A stretch of DNA of 28,641 bases, taken from positions 1 through 28,641 of the forward strand of contig WSUB01000292.1 of the NCBI GenBank assembly GCA_019633425.1, written 5' to 3'. The DNA comes from Tulasnella sp. 424 (lineage: Eukaryota > Basidiomycota > Agaricomycetes > Cantharellales > Tulasnellaceae). This document shows positions 1 to 9,416 of the stretch, piece after piece. Position 1 is the first letter of the stretch. Each line of letters starts with the position of its first letter. Under the pieces are notes generated by a model. It saw only the letters and a program-made list of their open reading frames with translations, did no database searches and was not told the origin of the DNA. The translations under genes were made by a program, and so were the position numbers.

Positions 1-288
1 CCCATGGGCATCAGCGTCGTGTTCATCTTCCTCGCGCTGTTCAACTACATCATCGACGCGTACTTGATGGTCGCTGCCTCGGCACTCGCTTCGAGCACCG
101 TCGTCCGTTCCGCGTTCGGTGCTGGGTTCCCATTGTTCTCGACCCAGATGTACGAGAAGTTGAACTCGAGATGGGCGTCGACGCTTTTGGCGGGTCTTGC
201 GCTTTTGATGTTGCCCATCCCGTTCGTGTTGTACCGGTATGGCGCCAAGATCAGGAGGACTAGTCGGTATGCGCCTACGTTTGATTAA
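1..288 (+). CDS. MFS transporter, C-terminal end (partial)
   Basis: The reading frame is open from the window edge to a TAA at 286-288, so only the last 95 residues are seen and the real start lies upstream. Two hydrophobic segments are visible, around FIFLALFNYIIDAYLMVAAS and STLLAGLALLMLPIPFVLY. They are separated by a loop with FGAGFPLFSTQMYEKL and followed by a short basic tail. This matches the last two membrane helices of fungal major facilitator superfamily proton antiporters of the multidrug/polyamine type, where a G-x-G-F-P-L-F element precedes the final helix. It should export small molecules across the plasma membrane; the substrate cannot be told. No intron is seen in this piece. 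It is not obviously related to the secreted-protein array that follows. Confidence 0.85.
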   Translation, partial: PMGISVVFIFLALFNYIIDAYLMVAASALASSTVVRSAFGAGFPLFSTQMYEKLNSRWASTLLAGLALLMLPIPFVLYRYGAKIRRTSRYAPTFD

Positions 289-938
289 AGATTGGGAACT
301 TTCTCTCTCTCTCCCCTTGCACTTCAACGACGAAGATGGACCTTTTCTTTTTTTTTTTTCGGTTTTATAACTTATCTTACATAACGATTTGACGTCCGCA
401 GTCATCTTTTCTTTTCTTTCCATCTTTCTACTGTTACATCCACCTGCTAATTTTGTCCCCCATATCCTGTCACGGTCGTTCTGCCTCCCCGTCTTTCTGC
501 ACAATCACCACCCTCTCCTCCAGAATAGCCCTCATCCCAAACAACCATGTAGCATTTACTAGTTAGAACAAAACAAAGCTTCACATTTTGGTCTATTCCT
601 ACTTGCGCTGGACAGAGCGTCACGTGCCAACCTTCCGGAGATCCTTCTCTGCTCCACTAAAACTGTGCCGAGACCAGCTGGACCGCCGGCTAGGCATATC
701 GATCCGGAATACTCTGCTCTGTTGACAAAAAGCGTTGAAAACGACACTCCTCCGAGAAACCCAAACGCTTTTGGTGCCGTTCAGAGCCACCGACCCGTCG
801 CCTTACCAACGAACTACCTATTTATAGCATGATACGCTGGCTACTTTGACCGCCGTCTGTTTAGCGTAGGTCTACGTATTTTGACATCTTCCCCACTCTC
901 GTTTTCCTCAAGCAATCCCCTAGCTCCGCTCGTTCATA
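289..938. other. Intergenic, 3' flank of the MFS gene
   Basis: No gene is supported here. The stretch starts with the pyrimidine-rich 3' flank of the MFS gene, including a T-rich run near 345-360. It ends with what looks like the old promoter of the first relict: a TATTTATAG string near 820-828, about 115 bp before the position of the lost start codon. Short open frames here have no recognisable content. Confidence 0.5.
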
Positions 939-1674
939 CTGAAGCTCTCAGGCTCGTTATGTAACCCCTCCGCCCCCTGCTAGCTTCGGCTGTTTCCCAA
1001 GTCGCTCCTCACAGTGAAACTCTCACTAAAATAGGTGAAGCAATAAACCACATCGTCAACTGCAATAAACGAGAACCTGTGGATGCAACGTTCTACGAGC
1101 CAATAGCGTGGTGACCACACGTTGACAAAAACCCCAAGCGGGCATGATCTGAATCGACTTAAATACGCTACAAACGCCACCCTTGTCGAACGTGCAACCG
1201 ATTTTCTTTTTCTGGCCTACCAAGTCGTACCTCTCCCAAGGCGCTTTCCGTCAAATACCGCAAGCTGACTGGAATGGGTGGTTCGCATTTTGTGGAAGCG
1301 CCAACAGTTACCGTGCCACTCGGGTTAGCTTGCCCACCAGACGTACTTTAAGGAAGGCATGTGCATCCACTGGGAGGGCCAACTGCAGAATATCTTCTTC
1401 AGCGATTCTGGAGTGATAGTCCATGGGAACTCGCATCGATGCCGATGCTCTCAAGACCGAGCCTTCGCTTCCTACGCTGGGTGGGCTCAGCGACCATGCG
1501 ATTGGAAGACATTCAATTGCCACAAGGTACGCATTTAAGCTCAGATGAACGTTTGGATGGCCTGTTCCGAGCCAGCGAATATTACACGTAATCGGACAAT
1601 GGCCGGTCAGCTCTTCGAATCGGTACAAGGCAAAGATGCTCCAGATACCTCTGTATAGAACACAATTTACCGTC
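939..1674 (+). pseudogene. Relict copy 0 of the secreted GGEVNYLANC family
   Basis: This is the most decayed member of the array, recognised by block-by-block similarity to the intact copies. The start position reads CTG at 939-941 followed by the family's AAGCTCTC. The propeptide/Kex2 region survives near 979-1050 with the Lys-Arg site lost. The WY segment with GTTGACAA lies near 1095-1145. The intron 1 donor is altered (CT for GT). The conserved core is at about 1363-1527 and begins HWEGQLQNIFFSDSG. A small indel just after the valine-rich part of the core shifts the frame until about the FNC position. A piece of the last exon (GGACAATGGCCGGTCAGCTC) is at about 1592-1640. In-frame stops and shifts make it non-coding. 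Intron 1 seems to have been present. Confidence 0.8.
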
Positions 1675-2158
1675 GTGTCTAGATTAATAGGAGCTCTCCC
1701 GTTCTCGCTATTGGGCTCTTTCAAGATGAGAAAGCTTGCTTTGGGTACATGATTAGTGCACTGTGCTTGGACGAACCCGACGTACTACTCTTGTTCGTAA
1801 ATCTCTAACCACCGCTCCACTGCTTGAGCGCTTGGCGGGACATTTTCCGCCATGGGAAAAGGACCTCAATTACGTTGCTGTAAATGAGACCTTTTGCTTC
1901 TGTCGGGCCCTATCTAAATATTAGAGGGACGACCTTGGGAAATGCGACGTGAACCCCTTGCCCGCGGCATTTGCAGGCTCGAACCCTTGGTTTTCGGGGA
2001 TTCCAATATATGAAATGTCAATAAATTTAGACAGGTTGATTGTTAGGCCCTTGAAATGTATTCGAGTAGCAGTACGGATATCGGACGAATGTCTCTCGTT
2101 TTATTTTGCCTACCTGTTGTTGTATGACGACCAGAGGACTCAGGACACTTCGCTGGTG
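1675..2158. other. Intergenic between relict copy 0 and copy 1
   Basis: I see no gene here. The stretch is the 3' flank of the relict and the upstream region of copy 1. A 100-residue open frame at 1949-2251 has no signal peptide, no domain I recognise and no paralogue elsewhere in the array, so I treat it as chance. Confidence 0.4.
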
Positions 2159-2165
2159 TATAAAT
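2159..2165 (+). promoter_or_regulatory. TATA box of copy 1
   Basis: TATAAAT sits 94 bp upstream of the ATG at 2253. Equivalent boxes occur at almost the same distance before every intact array member, which makes it a real core promoter element rather than a chance A/T string. Confidence 0.65.
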
Positions 2166-2252
2166 CTAGCGGACATTCTCTTGTCGCTTGGCAGTCATTG
2201 TGCTTTCCTCGCCTACCCAACGCTCCTTCCCTCACAACTCTGCTCTTCTAAG

Positions 2253-2987
2253 ATGAAGCTATCCACTCTTTTCCTCATCCCATTCGTCTTCCTCCCTTCA
2301 TTTATCTTTGCAGCCACCATTCCCCAGCCCCCTCCTCGTAATGGGACTCTTGTCAAGCGAGGTGGCGAAGTGAACTATCTTGCCAATTGTGAAGTTCTGG
2401 ACGGGGCCTTTGGCAACTCTCATTTCGCCTCATACATGGGATGGTATTCGAACGTCGACAACTCGTTAAACCAACAAGTAAGCAGATATACAGCCCGCTG
2501 TCGTTGCTGTCTCCCACTCCCACTCACACCCACGTTTCTAATAACAGAACCCCAACTCACTGTCCAACGAGTATTCGAATGGAGGTCAGGTCCCTCTCTT
2601 CGCCGATCTTGCTTATTTCTGACCGTTTCTCCTTGCAAATGACAGTCAACTACGTTCAGTGGGAAGGGCAACAGCAAAACATTTACTTCTCCGACTCCGG
2701 GGTTACTGTCCAAACGCATATTGACGCCGACGCTCAAAGCCGAGCCTTTACCGCATGGGCTGGATGGGCCCAGCGCACCTCTGACTGGAAGGTGTTCAAC
2801 TGCTACAAGGTATTCTATAAAGCTTGATCGAACTCTCACAGTGACGGATTCTGACAGAGCGGGTGGGCTGCATTAGGATAATCAACGCCAACTATTCACG
2901 GAGTACATCTCCGGGCCTTCTCCTGGCAATCCAGATATTGAGACTGTTGTGACCATCAATTGCTCTTCTTATTACTGGTGTGTATAA
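2253..2987 (+). CDS. Small secreted Kex2-type protein, family copy 1
   Basis: The model is join(2253..2477,2548..2584,2646..2809,2877..2987), 178 residues. The start is fixed by the signal peptide MKLSTLFLIPFVFLPSFIFA, shared with the paralogues. A propeptide with an N-G-T sequon ends in Lys-Arg (Kex2-type site), then the mature chain starts GGEVNYLANC. Exon 3 carries the conserved core (WEGQQQNIYFSDSGVTVQTH, then AWAGWAQRTSDWKVFNCYK). The C-terminus is CSSYYWCV. The mature protein has four cysteines, allowing two disulfides. Compared with its paralogues, exon 2 is nine bases shorter (37 against 46) and lacks the usual RDW. Its C-terminal variable segment is also the longest (TEYISGPSPGNPDIETVV). 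Introns are 70, 61 and 67 nt. I recognise no named family. It should be secreted; its function is unknown. Confidence 0.82.
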
Positions 2988-3020
2988 GGTACTGCAGTAT
3001 GATATCTCCGGCTCTAGAAT

Positions 3021-3055
3021 GAGCGAACCTGCCAACACCGTGCAGTTGGGCTTCA
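3021..3055 (+). other. Conserved 3' block downstream of copy 1
   Basis: A block GAACCTGCCAAC..CAGTTGGGCTTC lies about 35-70 nt after the stop. It recurs after copy 3 (7101-7138) and in shorter form after copy 2 (4971-4990) and copy 5 (10171-10205). It is probably part of the 3' UTR or a retained duplication remnant. As an exon it cannot be spliced in a consistent frame in the different copies. Confidence 0.5.
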
Positions 3056-3333
3056 GATCTTCATGACTTCTATGAACGCCTACGCTCTAATGCTGTGCAC
3101 GTGCGACACCTATTTAGTCCCCAAACCGTGTGAGACAGGGTTCGAAGTGGCTTCCTCTGGTGCCCGTCCCAATCCGAGCTAAAAGTTCCGCTCCGAGGCC
3201 TCCAAGATAACACCGCAACTTAGGTGCTTCATTTTGAACCTCGATTACATTTATTGCATGACTCAGGTAAGGGTAGTAGGGGTCCTCACGCTCATACGGA
3301 AGGTGGCTGGATTCTTCAATGTTATCCCGATGA

Positions 3334-3350
3334 GCGGCATAAGATTTCGA
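3334..3350 (+). promoter_or_regulatory. Shared upstream motif, instance 1
   Basis: GCGGCATAAGATTTCGA, 182 bp before the start position of relict 1b. Near-identical strings are at 5711-5727, 9226-9242, 11834-11851 and 12275-12291. It is a candidate activator-binding site or a fragment of duplicated promoter. Confidence 0.45.
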
Positions 3351-3531
3351 AGTCAGTCGTGGGCATGGGCAGTTTCTCCGACGAAACCCAAGCCGTTTCC
3401 TTGACGGGAAATGCCGTTTTCGTCTGCTCATTCACATGATAAATTCAAAGAGACGACCATTGCCTAGCGAGTCCATTGAGCCTCTCTCAGCGAAATTTGC
3501 CAAAGTTGTATCGAACTTTTACATTCTGCAC

Positions 3532-3955
3532 ATGAAGCCCTACACTCACATCACCGACTTTCATCCATACTTTAATCTCTGCTGCCGCGGTCCCCAGTGA
3601 CGCTAATGTCAAAGGGACTCTGAATAAGCAAGGTGGGGAAGTGAACTATCTTGTAAACTGCCGACGCTTGAACTGGGACGATGGCAGTTCTGATTATCCT
3701 GCATAGTATATGGCGTGGTACCCAAATGTGAAAAATTCCTTGAACAGGCAGCGCCCGATTCGCTTTCCAACGGATATAGAAACTGGGCAGCTGGCGGTAC
3801 GCCTGTCCATAAAAAATAGCTTCATTCGTGTTTTGGGCGCTAACGTTCAATGTACGGGCGGCTTTCTGGATTGGGAAGGTCGACAGCAAGACATCCACGT
3901 CAAGGATTCCGGGGCTACAGTCCAGACACACATTGACGCGGACTGTTAACCGTAC
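3532..3955 (+). pseudogene. Relict copy 1b of the secreted family, 3' truncated
   Basis: An ATG at 3532 is followed by the family's signal-peptide sequence, but the frame shifts within it. The propeptide end is recognisable, yet the Kex2 site has become Lys-Gln and the sequon is lost. The segment GGEVNYLVNC is intact. A TAG (3703-3705) interrupts the SY-x-x-WY region. The sequence then runs directly from the exon 1 end into exon 2-like sequence (near 3750-3790) with no intron 1, as in copy 4. An intron 2-like stretch starts at 3797, and the core (WEGRQQDIHVKDSG) runs to about 3947 and then stops matching. The second half of the core and the last exon are absent. It is not functional. Confidence 0.8.
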
Positions 3956-4094
3956 AGCAACTGAATAGCGTAAGGTGGCAGATGACCGAAACTGCGGTTC
4001 CCTGACAGACGCCCCATTTCCATGGGCACCTCTTGGCGCAGTTTACGATAGTCACACGCTTGCCGAGCCAAAATACTCCCTGATGCTATCTCTT

Positions 4095-4100
4095 TATAAA
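4095..4100 (+). promoter_or_regulatory. TATA box of copy 2
   Basis: TATAAA lies 102 bp before the ATG at 4197, followed by a pyrimidine-rich leader (CCCCTCTCTCTCTCGCC) that touches the start codon. Confidence 0.6.
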
Positions 4101-4196
4101 GCGCGCATTCCTGCGGGGGTGACCGTGTCGGGATTACAAGGTCACGACACTTCCTCCCACCCATCCCTCGGTCAGAACTCCCCTCTCTCTCTCGCC

Positions 4197-4903
4197 ATGA
4201 AGCTATCCACTCTTTACTTCACTTCACTCGCTTTCCTCCCTTCCTTTATTTTTGCTACTGCTATTCCCGACGTGGCTGCTCGCAACGAGACTCTCGCCAA
4301 ACGAGGTGGCGAGGTGAACTACCTGGCCAACTGCCTACACTATCAGACCACGTGGATTCCCGGGGACAGCTACCACGTTTCCCATATGGCATGGTACTCA
4401 AACAGCGACAACTCATTGAATGGACAGGTACACGCGTCACATGTCATTGTTGTCATGGGAAACTGAGATATATAATTCTTCTGGCCACAGCAACCGGACT
4501 CGCTTTCGAACGAATACAGGGACTGGTCTCGAAATGGTGAGCCAAATATCTGGGTGGAAGCGTGCCTCCTAATAACCTGTTTTACTCGGAAAGGCGACTA
4601 CCTTATCTGGGAAGGCAGCCAGCAAAATCTATACTTCGCCGACTCCGGTGTGACCGTTCAAACCCACATCGATGCCGACGCTCAAAGCCGAGCCTTTACA
4701 GACTGGGCTGGGTGGGCGCAACGCACGTCTGACTGGAAAACATACAATTGCTATAAGGTAACGTACTATGATCTGGCAAACCTTCATAATATGCTAGTCT
4801 GATGGATTTATGTCGGAAATAGGACAACGGTCGCCAGCTCTTCGTGAAGACTCTCCCGTTTCCGCAGAGCCTCGTCTGCAATGCGATTTACTGGTGCGTC
4901 TAA
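4197..4903 (+). CDS. Small secreted Kex2-type protein, family copy 2
   Basis: The model is join(4197..4427,4491..4536,4594..4757,4823..4903), 173 residues. The signal peptide MKLSTLYFTSLAFLPSFIFA is followed by a propeptide with an N-E-T sequon and Lys-Arg, then GGEVNYLANC. The first variable segment (LHYQTTWIPGDSYHVSH) differs strongly from the neighbours. Exon 2 encodes QPDSLSNEYRDWSRNG. The core reads WEGSQQNLYFADSG and, later, WAGWAQRTSDWKTYNCYK. The end is CNAIYWCV. The last exon is the shortest of the intact copies, because the variable part before the final cysteines is only VKTLPFPQSLV. Four cysteines remain in the mature chain. Introns are 63, 57 and 65 nt. It is expected to be secreted; the role is unknown. 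Confidence 0.83.
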
Positions 4904-6142
4904 GTGGCTCGCTGCCAAAGATTGTTATCTAGACTTTGCTTCCATTTTGTATCTGCCACTCGACCATATTGAGCAAATGGGCTTCGTGATCGGCCCGAAT
5001 CTATCGGTGTGGAATGCGGAAGAAATTGTTGTCCTCTCAGGTGGTCTTGCGACGACGAACGTGGTTGCCTATGTGTAAGCCTGAAAGGACTGCGTAAACA
5101 GATCTATCCTTGCTTCGGGGCAATATATTTGGCATTGATCTGTGCGATTTAGGTTGGCGGTATAAGGTAAGAACAGGGGTGATCGGCAAATGAGCCTCCA
5201 CGACCCTAGACAAAGTGCCAAGAAGCCCAGGAACACGTCCCCTCTGCTGGTCTAAGACATATTTATTCATCCATATATTCGATAGTAGCGATCGTATTTT
5301 GCACGTGAAAGGGCGAACTGTGGTTGTTGTGGCTTGGCAAGAAGACCTCGTAGTCTTTCGAAATAGGGCACGGCCCGTGAACGCGATCTAAAAAGGTTCG
5401 TTGGGCAAAGTGAATCACTCATCATACACTTCTGGTATTTAGAAGTCCACATTAAGAAATCCCGAACTCTGGCCTTCCCTGAAGCTCGTGAGATGCGATA
5501 TGAGGGCGTGTGGAACTTCTCGTCCGAATCAACCAGTACGCAGGTGAAATGCCGCCTCCAGTAAATAATAGGTGGCCTAAAACTGGTAGAATCTCAGAAT
5601 CCACATCGAGAGCTAGATCCCTTCAAGGGTTTCCGGAGTTCAAGAGGTAGATGGGACAAGCATCGAAGAGGAGGTGGAGTGTTCTATTATATCCGATCTT
5701 ACATCCGTTAGCGGCGTAAGATTTCGAGGAATTCAGCGGGCAGAACAGATCTCGAGGCGCACGACGTGCGCACAATGGGGACTCTACAAGCTCATGGGTA
5801 GGCAGTCACTAGGATTTTACTTGGAGTTATGCTGCCACAGACGATGGCAGGGCGGCAAAGCCTAGCAAACAAAGGCATCCAATAACGCTATCAATACGAT
5901 TATTGAGGCTAAGCTCTAGCAACTCTTTTGATGATTAAATTGAGGGGGGAGGAGACGTTCCCACTGGCGGCGTTATTCCTCGGGTCTTTTATCCAATATT
6001 GGCACGTGCACGCATTAATCGGCATAGAAGACGGAAACAGCGTCGTCGGTACGAAAATATACCGATGAGAACAACAATCCAAAGCACGCGATTTGAGGAT
6101 ACTCGTCCATCCACCGAGCCTAGTGAACGGTGAATGTCGCCA
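4904..6142. other. Intergenic, 1.2 kb, with an isolated upstream motif
   Basis: No gene is supported. It begins with the 3' flank of copy 2, including a remnant of the conserved 3' block (GAGCAAATGGGCTTCGTGAT, 4971-4990). The motif GCGGCGTAAGATTTCGA at 5711-5727 is embedded in about 60 bp that resemble the region before relict 1b. The stretch may therefore hold the remains of a promoter whose gene has been lost. Open frames here are short and featureless. Confidence 0.45.
5711..5727 (+). promoter_or_regulatory. Shared upstream motif, instance 2
   Basis: GCGGCGTAAGATTTCGA, one base different from instance 1. It lies about 540 bp before the copy 3 start position, farther than at the other genes, so it may be an orphan. 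Confidence 0.35.
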
Positions 6143-6149
6143 TATATAA
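6143..6149 (+). promoter_or_regulatory. Likely TATA box of copy 3
   Basis: TATATAA lies 121 bp before the position of the lost start codon, slightly farther than in the intact copies. Confidence 0.45.
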
Positions 6150-6263
6150 CTTGGTTGGTAAATTGACGATGACTATCTCAGTATCCAACACGGCCTGCTT
6201 TGTTTATTCTCTGCCCTTCCCTCGAGCTCTCAATTCCCACTCTTTCTCGCCAGCACGTGCGCC

Positions 6264-6984
6264 ACGAAACTCTCGTCTCTTCTTGTCGCGCCACTCACCT
6301 TACTTCCCCCCCTGCATCGCTGCTGTTGCTATTGGAGACGTTGCCTCTCCTAGTAAGACCCTCGCTAAGCGGGGCGGCGAGGTGAATTATCTCGCCAACT
6401 GCATACATATGGACATGTGGACACACGCAACGTATAAGGTGTCTCACATGGCATGGTACGCTGATGGAGACAAGTCTCAAAGCGGGGCAGTACGTCGGAT
6501 CTACTGCCGCCTTGGTCCATTCATTAAAGTAAACATGTTCGTTCCGATAAAAGGACCCTGATTCGCTGTCAAATGAATACAGGGACTGGTCCAAGGGAGG
6601 TAGGCTGGTTTGGATCCAAGAATATCACTTATGTCTTCGCTCACCACTCATTAAAATTACAGACGATTACCTCTATTGGGAAGGACAGCAGCAAGACATA
6701 TACTTCGCTGAGTCAGGTGTTACGGTTCAGACACACATTGATGCGGATGCTCAAAGTCGAGGCTTTGCCGCGTGGGCTGGATGGGCACAACGCACCTCGG
6801 ATTGGAAGGTCTTTAAGTGCTACAAGGTGATCATTTGTCTCTTTGGGACGATTAGAATGACTGGTCCTGATGGAGTGAGTGTCTATGATAGGATAACGGG
6901 CGCCAGCTCTTCAATACCTTTCTACCACCCGTGAATAATATCCCTCAGAATATCATATGCAATTCTATTTATTGGTGGGTATAG
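6264..6984 (+). pseudogene. Secreted family copy 3, start codon lost, body intact
   Basis: From the propeptide onwards the copy is complete: Lys-Arg then GGEVNYLANC, exon 2 (DPDSLSNEYRDWSKG), core (WEGQQQDIYFAESG) and last exon to TAG at 6982-6984. Exons are about 6264-6489, 6554-6599, 6663-6826 and 6892-6984, with usable splice sites. The 5' end is broken. The start position reads ACG (6264-6266), and a run of seven C near 6306-6312 puts the signal-peptide frame one base off the rest. The C-terminus is WWV instead of WCV, so one of four cysteines is gone. The sequon is also lost. An upstream in-frame ATG (near 6169) gives no hydrophobic signal. I call it a young pseudogene; a sequencing error in the C run is possible but would not restore the ATG. 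Confidence 0.75.
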
Positions 6985-7415
6985 AAAATTATCGCATAAA
7001 TTATAGTGGTGGCCACATTCTACTGTATGGTTACGACACACTCTCACGAGATGTGTCGCCCCGTATACGAGTCGTTGGGTTGCTCATGTATGGACCAGCA
7101 TGAGCCTGCAAATGCCGTGAAGTTGGGCTTCGTATCCCACACGCCCCGGCCCCCCGTCACCCCTTGAAGAGTCTTTCATTAAGCCGAGCAAGATGCCCAC
7201 GGGCTTTGAAAATGCTATAATTATCGTCTCTTGATGGTGGTAGAATGTCCGTTCGGTGGGCATACCGGTCCTCACGCAGGATACTCCACCCTCTTCCCTG
7301 AACTCCAATAATCCCGCCCATAATGACTTGAGGGATCTTAAGAAACATGAGAGGTTCTTCCGAGAGACATTGATATCGAGCCTTTTTAAGCTACTGCTGC
7401 AGTCTTCGAGCACTT
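6985..7415. other. Intergenic between copies 3 and 4
   Basis: No gene is supported. The conserved 3' block is at 7101-7138. The rest is the upstream region of copy 4. Two minus-strand open frames (within 7084-7437) show no domain and overlap this promoter. Confidence 0.4.
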
Positions 7416-7421
7416 TATAAG
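7416..7421 (+). promoter_or_regulatory. TATA box of copy 4
   Basis: TATAAG lies 92 bp before the ATG at 7508. Confidence 0.6.
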
Positions 7422-7507
7422 ATGGGAGCCTCTGCACCCCGGTTTCTCATTCTCCCCTACGTTTAACCCAACCCTTTGTCTGTCCTTCAGAAATTCTATC
7501 GCACTCG

Positions 7508-8162
7508 ATGAAACTATCCGTTCTTTGCCTCACTTCACTCTCCCTCCTACCATCATTCATTGTCGCTGCCGCTCTTCCCGATTTCGTCCCTCGGAACGAG
7601 ACCATCGCCAAGCGAGGGGGTGAAGTTAACTATCTAGCCGACTGCTCTCGTCTTCTATTGAGCTCCGGCGATTCCTACCAAGCTTCATACATTGCTTGGT
7701 ACTCGAATGTCGACAACTCCCAGAGCGAACAGCTCCCCGACTCTCTTTCCAGTGAATACAGAGACTGGTCTAGAGGAGGTGAGCAAACAGCTGTCTTCCA
7801 AGCCACACACTTCCCGACCTGACCTTCTTCTACCAATCACCCAGGCGAATACCTCATCTGGGAGGGGCAGCAACAAAACATCTACTTTCCCGACTCTGGG
7901 GTTACTGTCCAGACTCACATAGACTCTGATGCTCAAAGCCGAAATTTTGGTGACTGGGCTGGATGGGCTCAACGAACCTCTGACGGGAAGACATTCAATT
8001 GCTACAAGGTGAGGGCCGAGTACCCGTACGAATCGTGCTCCATGCTAATGAAGCGAGTATCTTCGATAGGACAATAGCCGGGAGCTCTTCTTCTGGAACC
8101 CCCCGGTTCCAGATGGTACTAATCGTGTCATATCTTGTTGGTCTATTTACTGGTGTGTCTAA
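7508..8162 (+). CDS. Small secreted Kex2-type protein, family copy 4 (intron 1 absent)
   Basis: The model is join(7508..7778,7845..8008,8070..8162), 175 residues. Signal peptide MKLSVLCLTSLSLLPSFIVA, N-E-T sequon, Lys-Arg and GGEVNYLADC are all present. What the other copies encode in exons 1 and 2 is here one continuous exon: NSQSEQ runs straight into LPDSLSSEYRDWSRGG, exactly at the site of intron 1 in the paralogues. The core is WEGQQQNIYFPDSG and AGWAQRTSDGKTFNCYK; the usual Trp of SDWK is Gly, a change in an otherwise invariant position. The last exon encodes DNSRELFFWNPPVPDG and ends CWSIYWCV. Remaining introns are 66 and 61 nt. It is expected to be secreted; the function is unknown. 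Confidence 0.84.
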
Positions 8163-9225
8163 TTAATCTCACTGGGCATCAAAACGTGGTTTGGCACTGT
8201 CGTAATCTAGAGTTGTGAGGATCTTCCGAGTTATTGGTGGCCTGTAGATGATATACCAATCTGGTCGCGCCACTTGTTCACTGTCCTGCGATTAGTATTT
8301 ACCAGCCAAGCGAGGCGTCTAATCCACATATTCCAACTGGGACGCGTGAGGATAACGTCGCGGCACATGCAGCTGCGACAACTCCAACGATCCCCGTACT
8401 TGTACCAGCTGCTATCTTAGTCACGTTCATAGCTCATTGCGGGGTTTATTAAAGCATGGCCCGGGCCTCCCGTGTGGGATTAGAATACGATCTAAATCTG
8501 GCAGACACCACTGTAAATCTCGGAGGGATCGATTTATGGTCCAGGATAGAGTGGGATCCTCCGCTGAGGTCCAATGCTCTCCACCCAATGAGATAACTTT
8601 AAACAGCCACTGATTTTGGGCTAAATGAGTAACTCGTTTGCTGATGAGATGATCTCCCCGACAAATGGTACCAAGTCCGGCCATCCCGAGTCTCGGACCA
8701 CTTAAATCCTATCTTACTCCATATTTATTTCACTATCAGCGATCTGCTTAACATTTAGAAAATCAGGCATAAGAACCTGACGCTCAAATGAATCAATACC
8801 CGGTCCGATCCGACGCCAAGGATGGCGTTGTGGCCTTTGAGTCTAAGCGGCGGATCTCCTTGGGAATTGTTTTCTACTATAAACAAATGGGCCGCTCCTG
8901 GACAATTAGCTGCCGTATTTGTTATCGGTCTTTCTGTGGAGCTCCGCGCCTTCTCTAACGTGTAGCTTTCTCTCATTACATTCCGTTATCTGCGGTTCCT
9001 GACCGCGTCGCTTGACCACGCGTACGTGTATGGACCCATGCGGGGCGAGCGCCTCATTCCCGCGTGCAGGAGGTTCGGGGCGGGAAGATCTATCAATAGC
9101 TATTAGCGCGATATGAGTTCCGAGCAGCAGGATCCTCCGAATTGGTGCGTGTGAATGCCAAGACTCAAGTTTCCTTTTTGGGGGGTGACAGGGGTCTTCG
9201 TGTGTCACAGTTCTCATAAGGCACA
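8163..9225. other. Intergenic, 1.06 kb, between copies 4 and 5
   Basis: No gene is supported. A stretch near 8298-8330 faintly resembles the conserved 3' block. Minus-strand open frames at 8427-8684, 8755-8976 and 8906-9307 have no signal peptide, no recognisable domain and no paralogue in the window. Confidence 0.4.
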
Positions 9226-9242
9226 GCGGCATAGAATTTCGA
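9226..9242 (+). promoter_or_regulatory. Shared upstream motif, instance 3
   Basis: GCGGCATAGAATTTCGA, 175 bp before the ATG of copy 5. Sequence to its left also resembles the region left of instance 1. Confidence 0.5.
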
Positions 9243-9326
9243 ATTTGGTTGGCTGTCGAGACACGAGAGACGACCTTCCGAGGAATACCAACCGGACAAA
9301 TGTGCATTAATTGAGAGGCCCCGCTT

Positions 9327-9331
9327 TATAA
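9327..9331 (+). promoter_or_regulatory. TATA box of copy 5
   Basis: TATAA in CTTTATAAGC, 90 bp before the ATG at 9417. Confidence 0.6.
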
Positions 9332-9416
9332 GCCGGTCAATGGCAGGCTGCTCCGTGTACATAACGGAGCATCCTTCGTTTCTTCACATTCCTTCGTCTG
9401 AACCTCCTCCGCAAGC

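Noticed and set aside
1949..2251. 100-codon open frame just before copy 1
   Set aside because: It covers the TATA box and leader of copy 1, and no equivalent exists before the other copies.
3021..3064. Fifth exon of the secreted family encoding EPANTVQLGF
   Set aside because: Using the GTGNGT donor, copies 1, 2 and 3 would enter the block in different frames, and copies 4 and 5 have lost it by indels; the YWCV stop is shared by nearly all copies.
6130..6561. Copy 3 as a functional gene starting at 6130 or at the in-frame ATG near 6169
   Set aside because: 6130 is a GTG, and neither start gives a hydrophobic signal peptide; alignment shows that the true signal region is in another frame with ACG for ATG.
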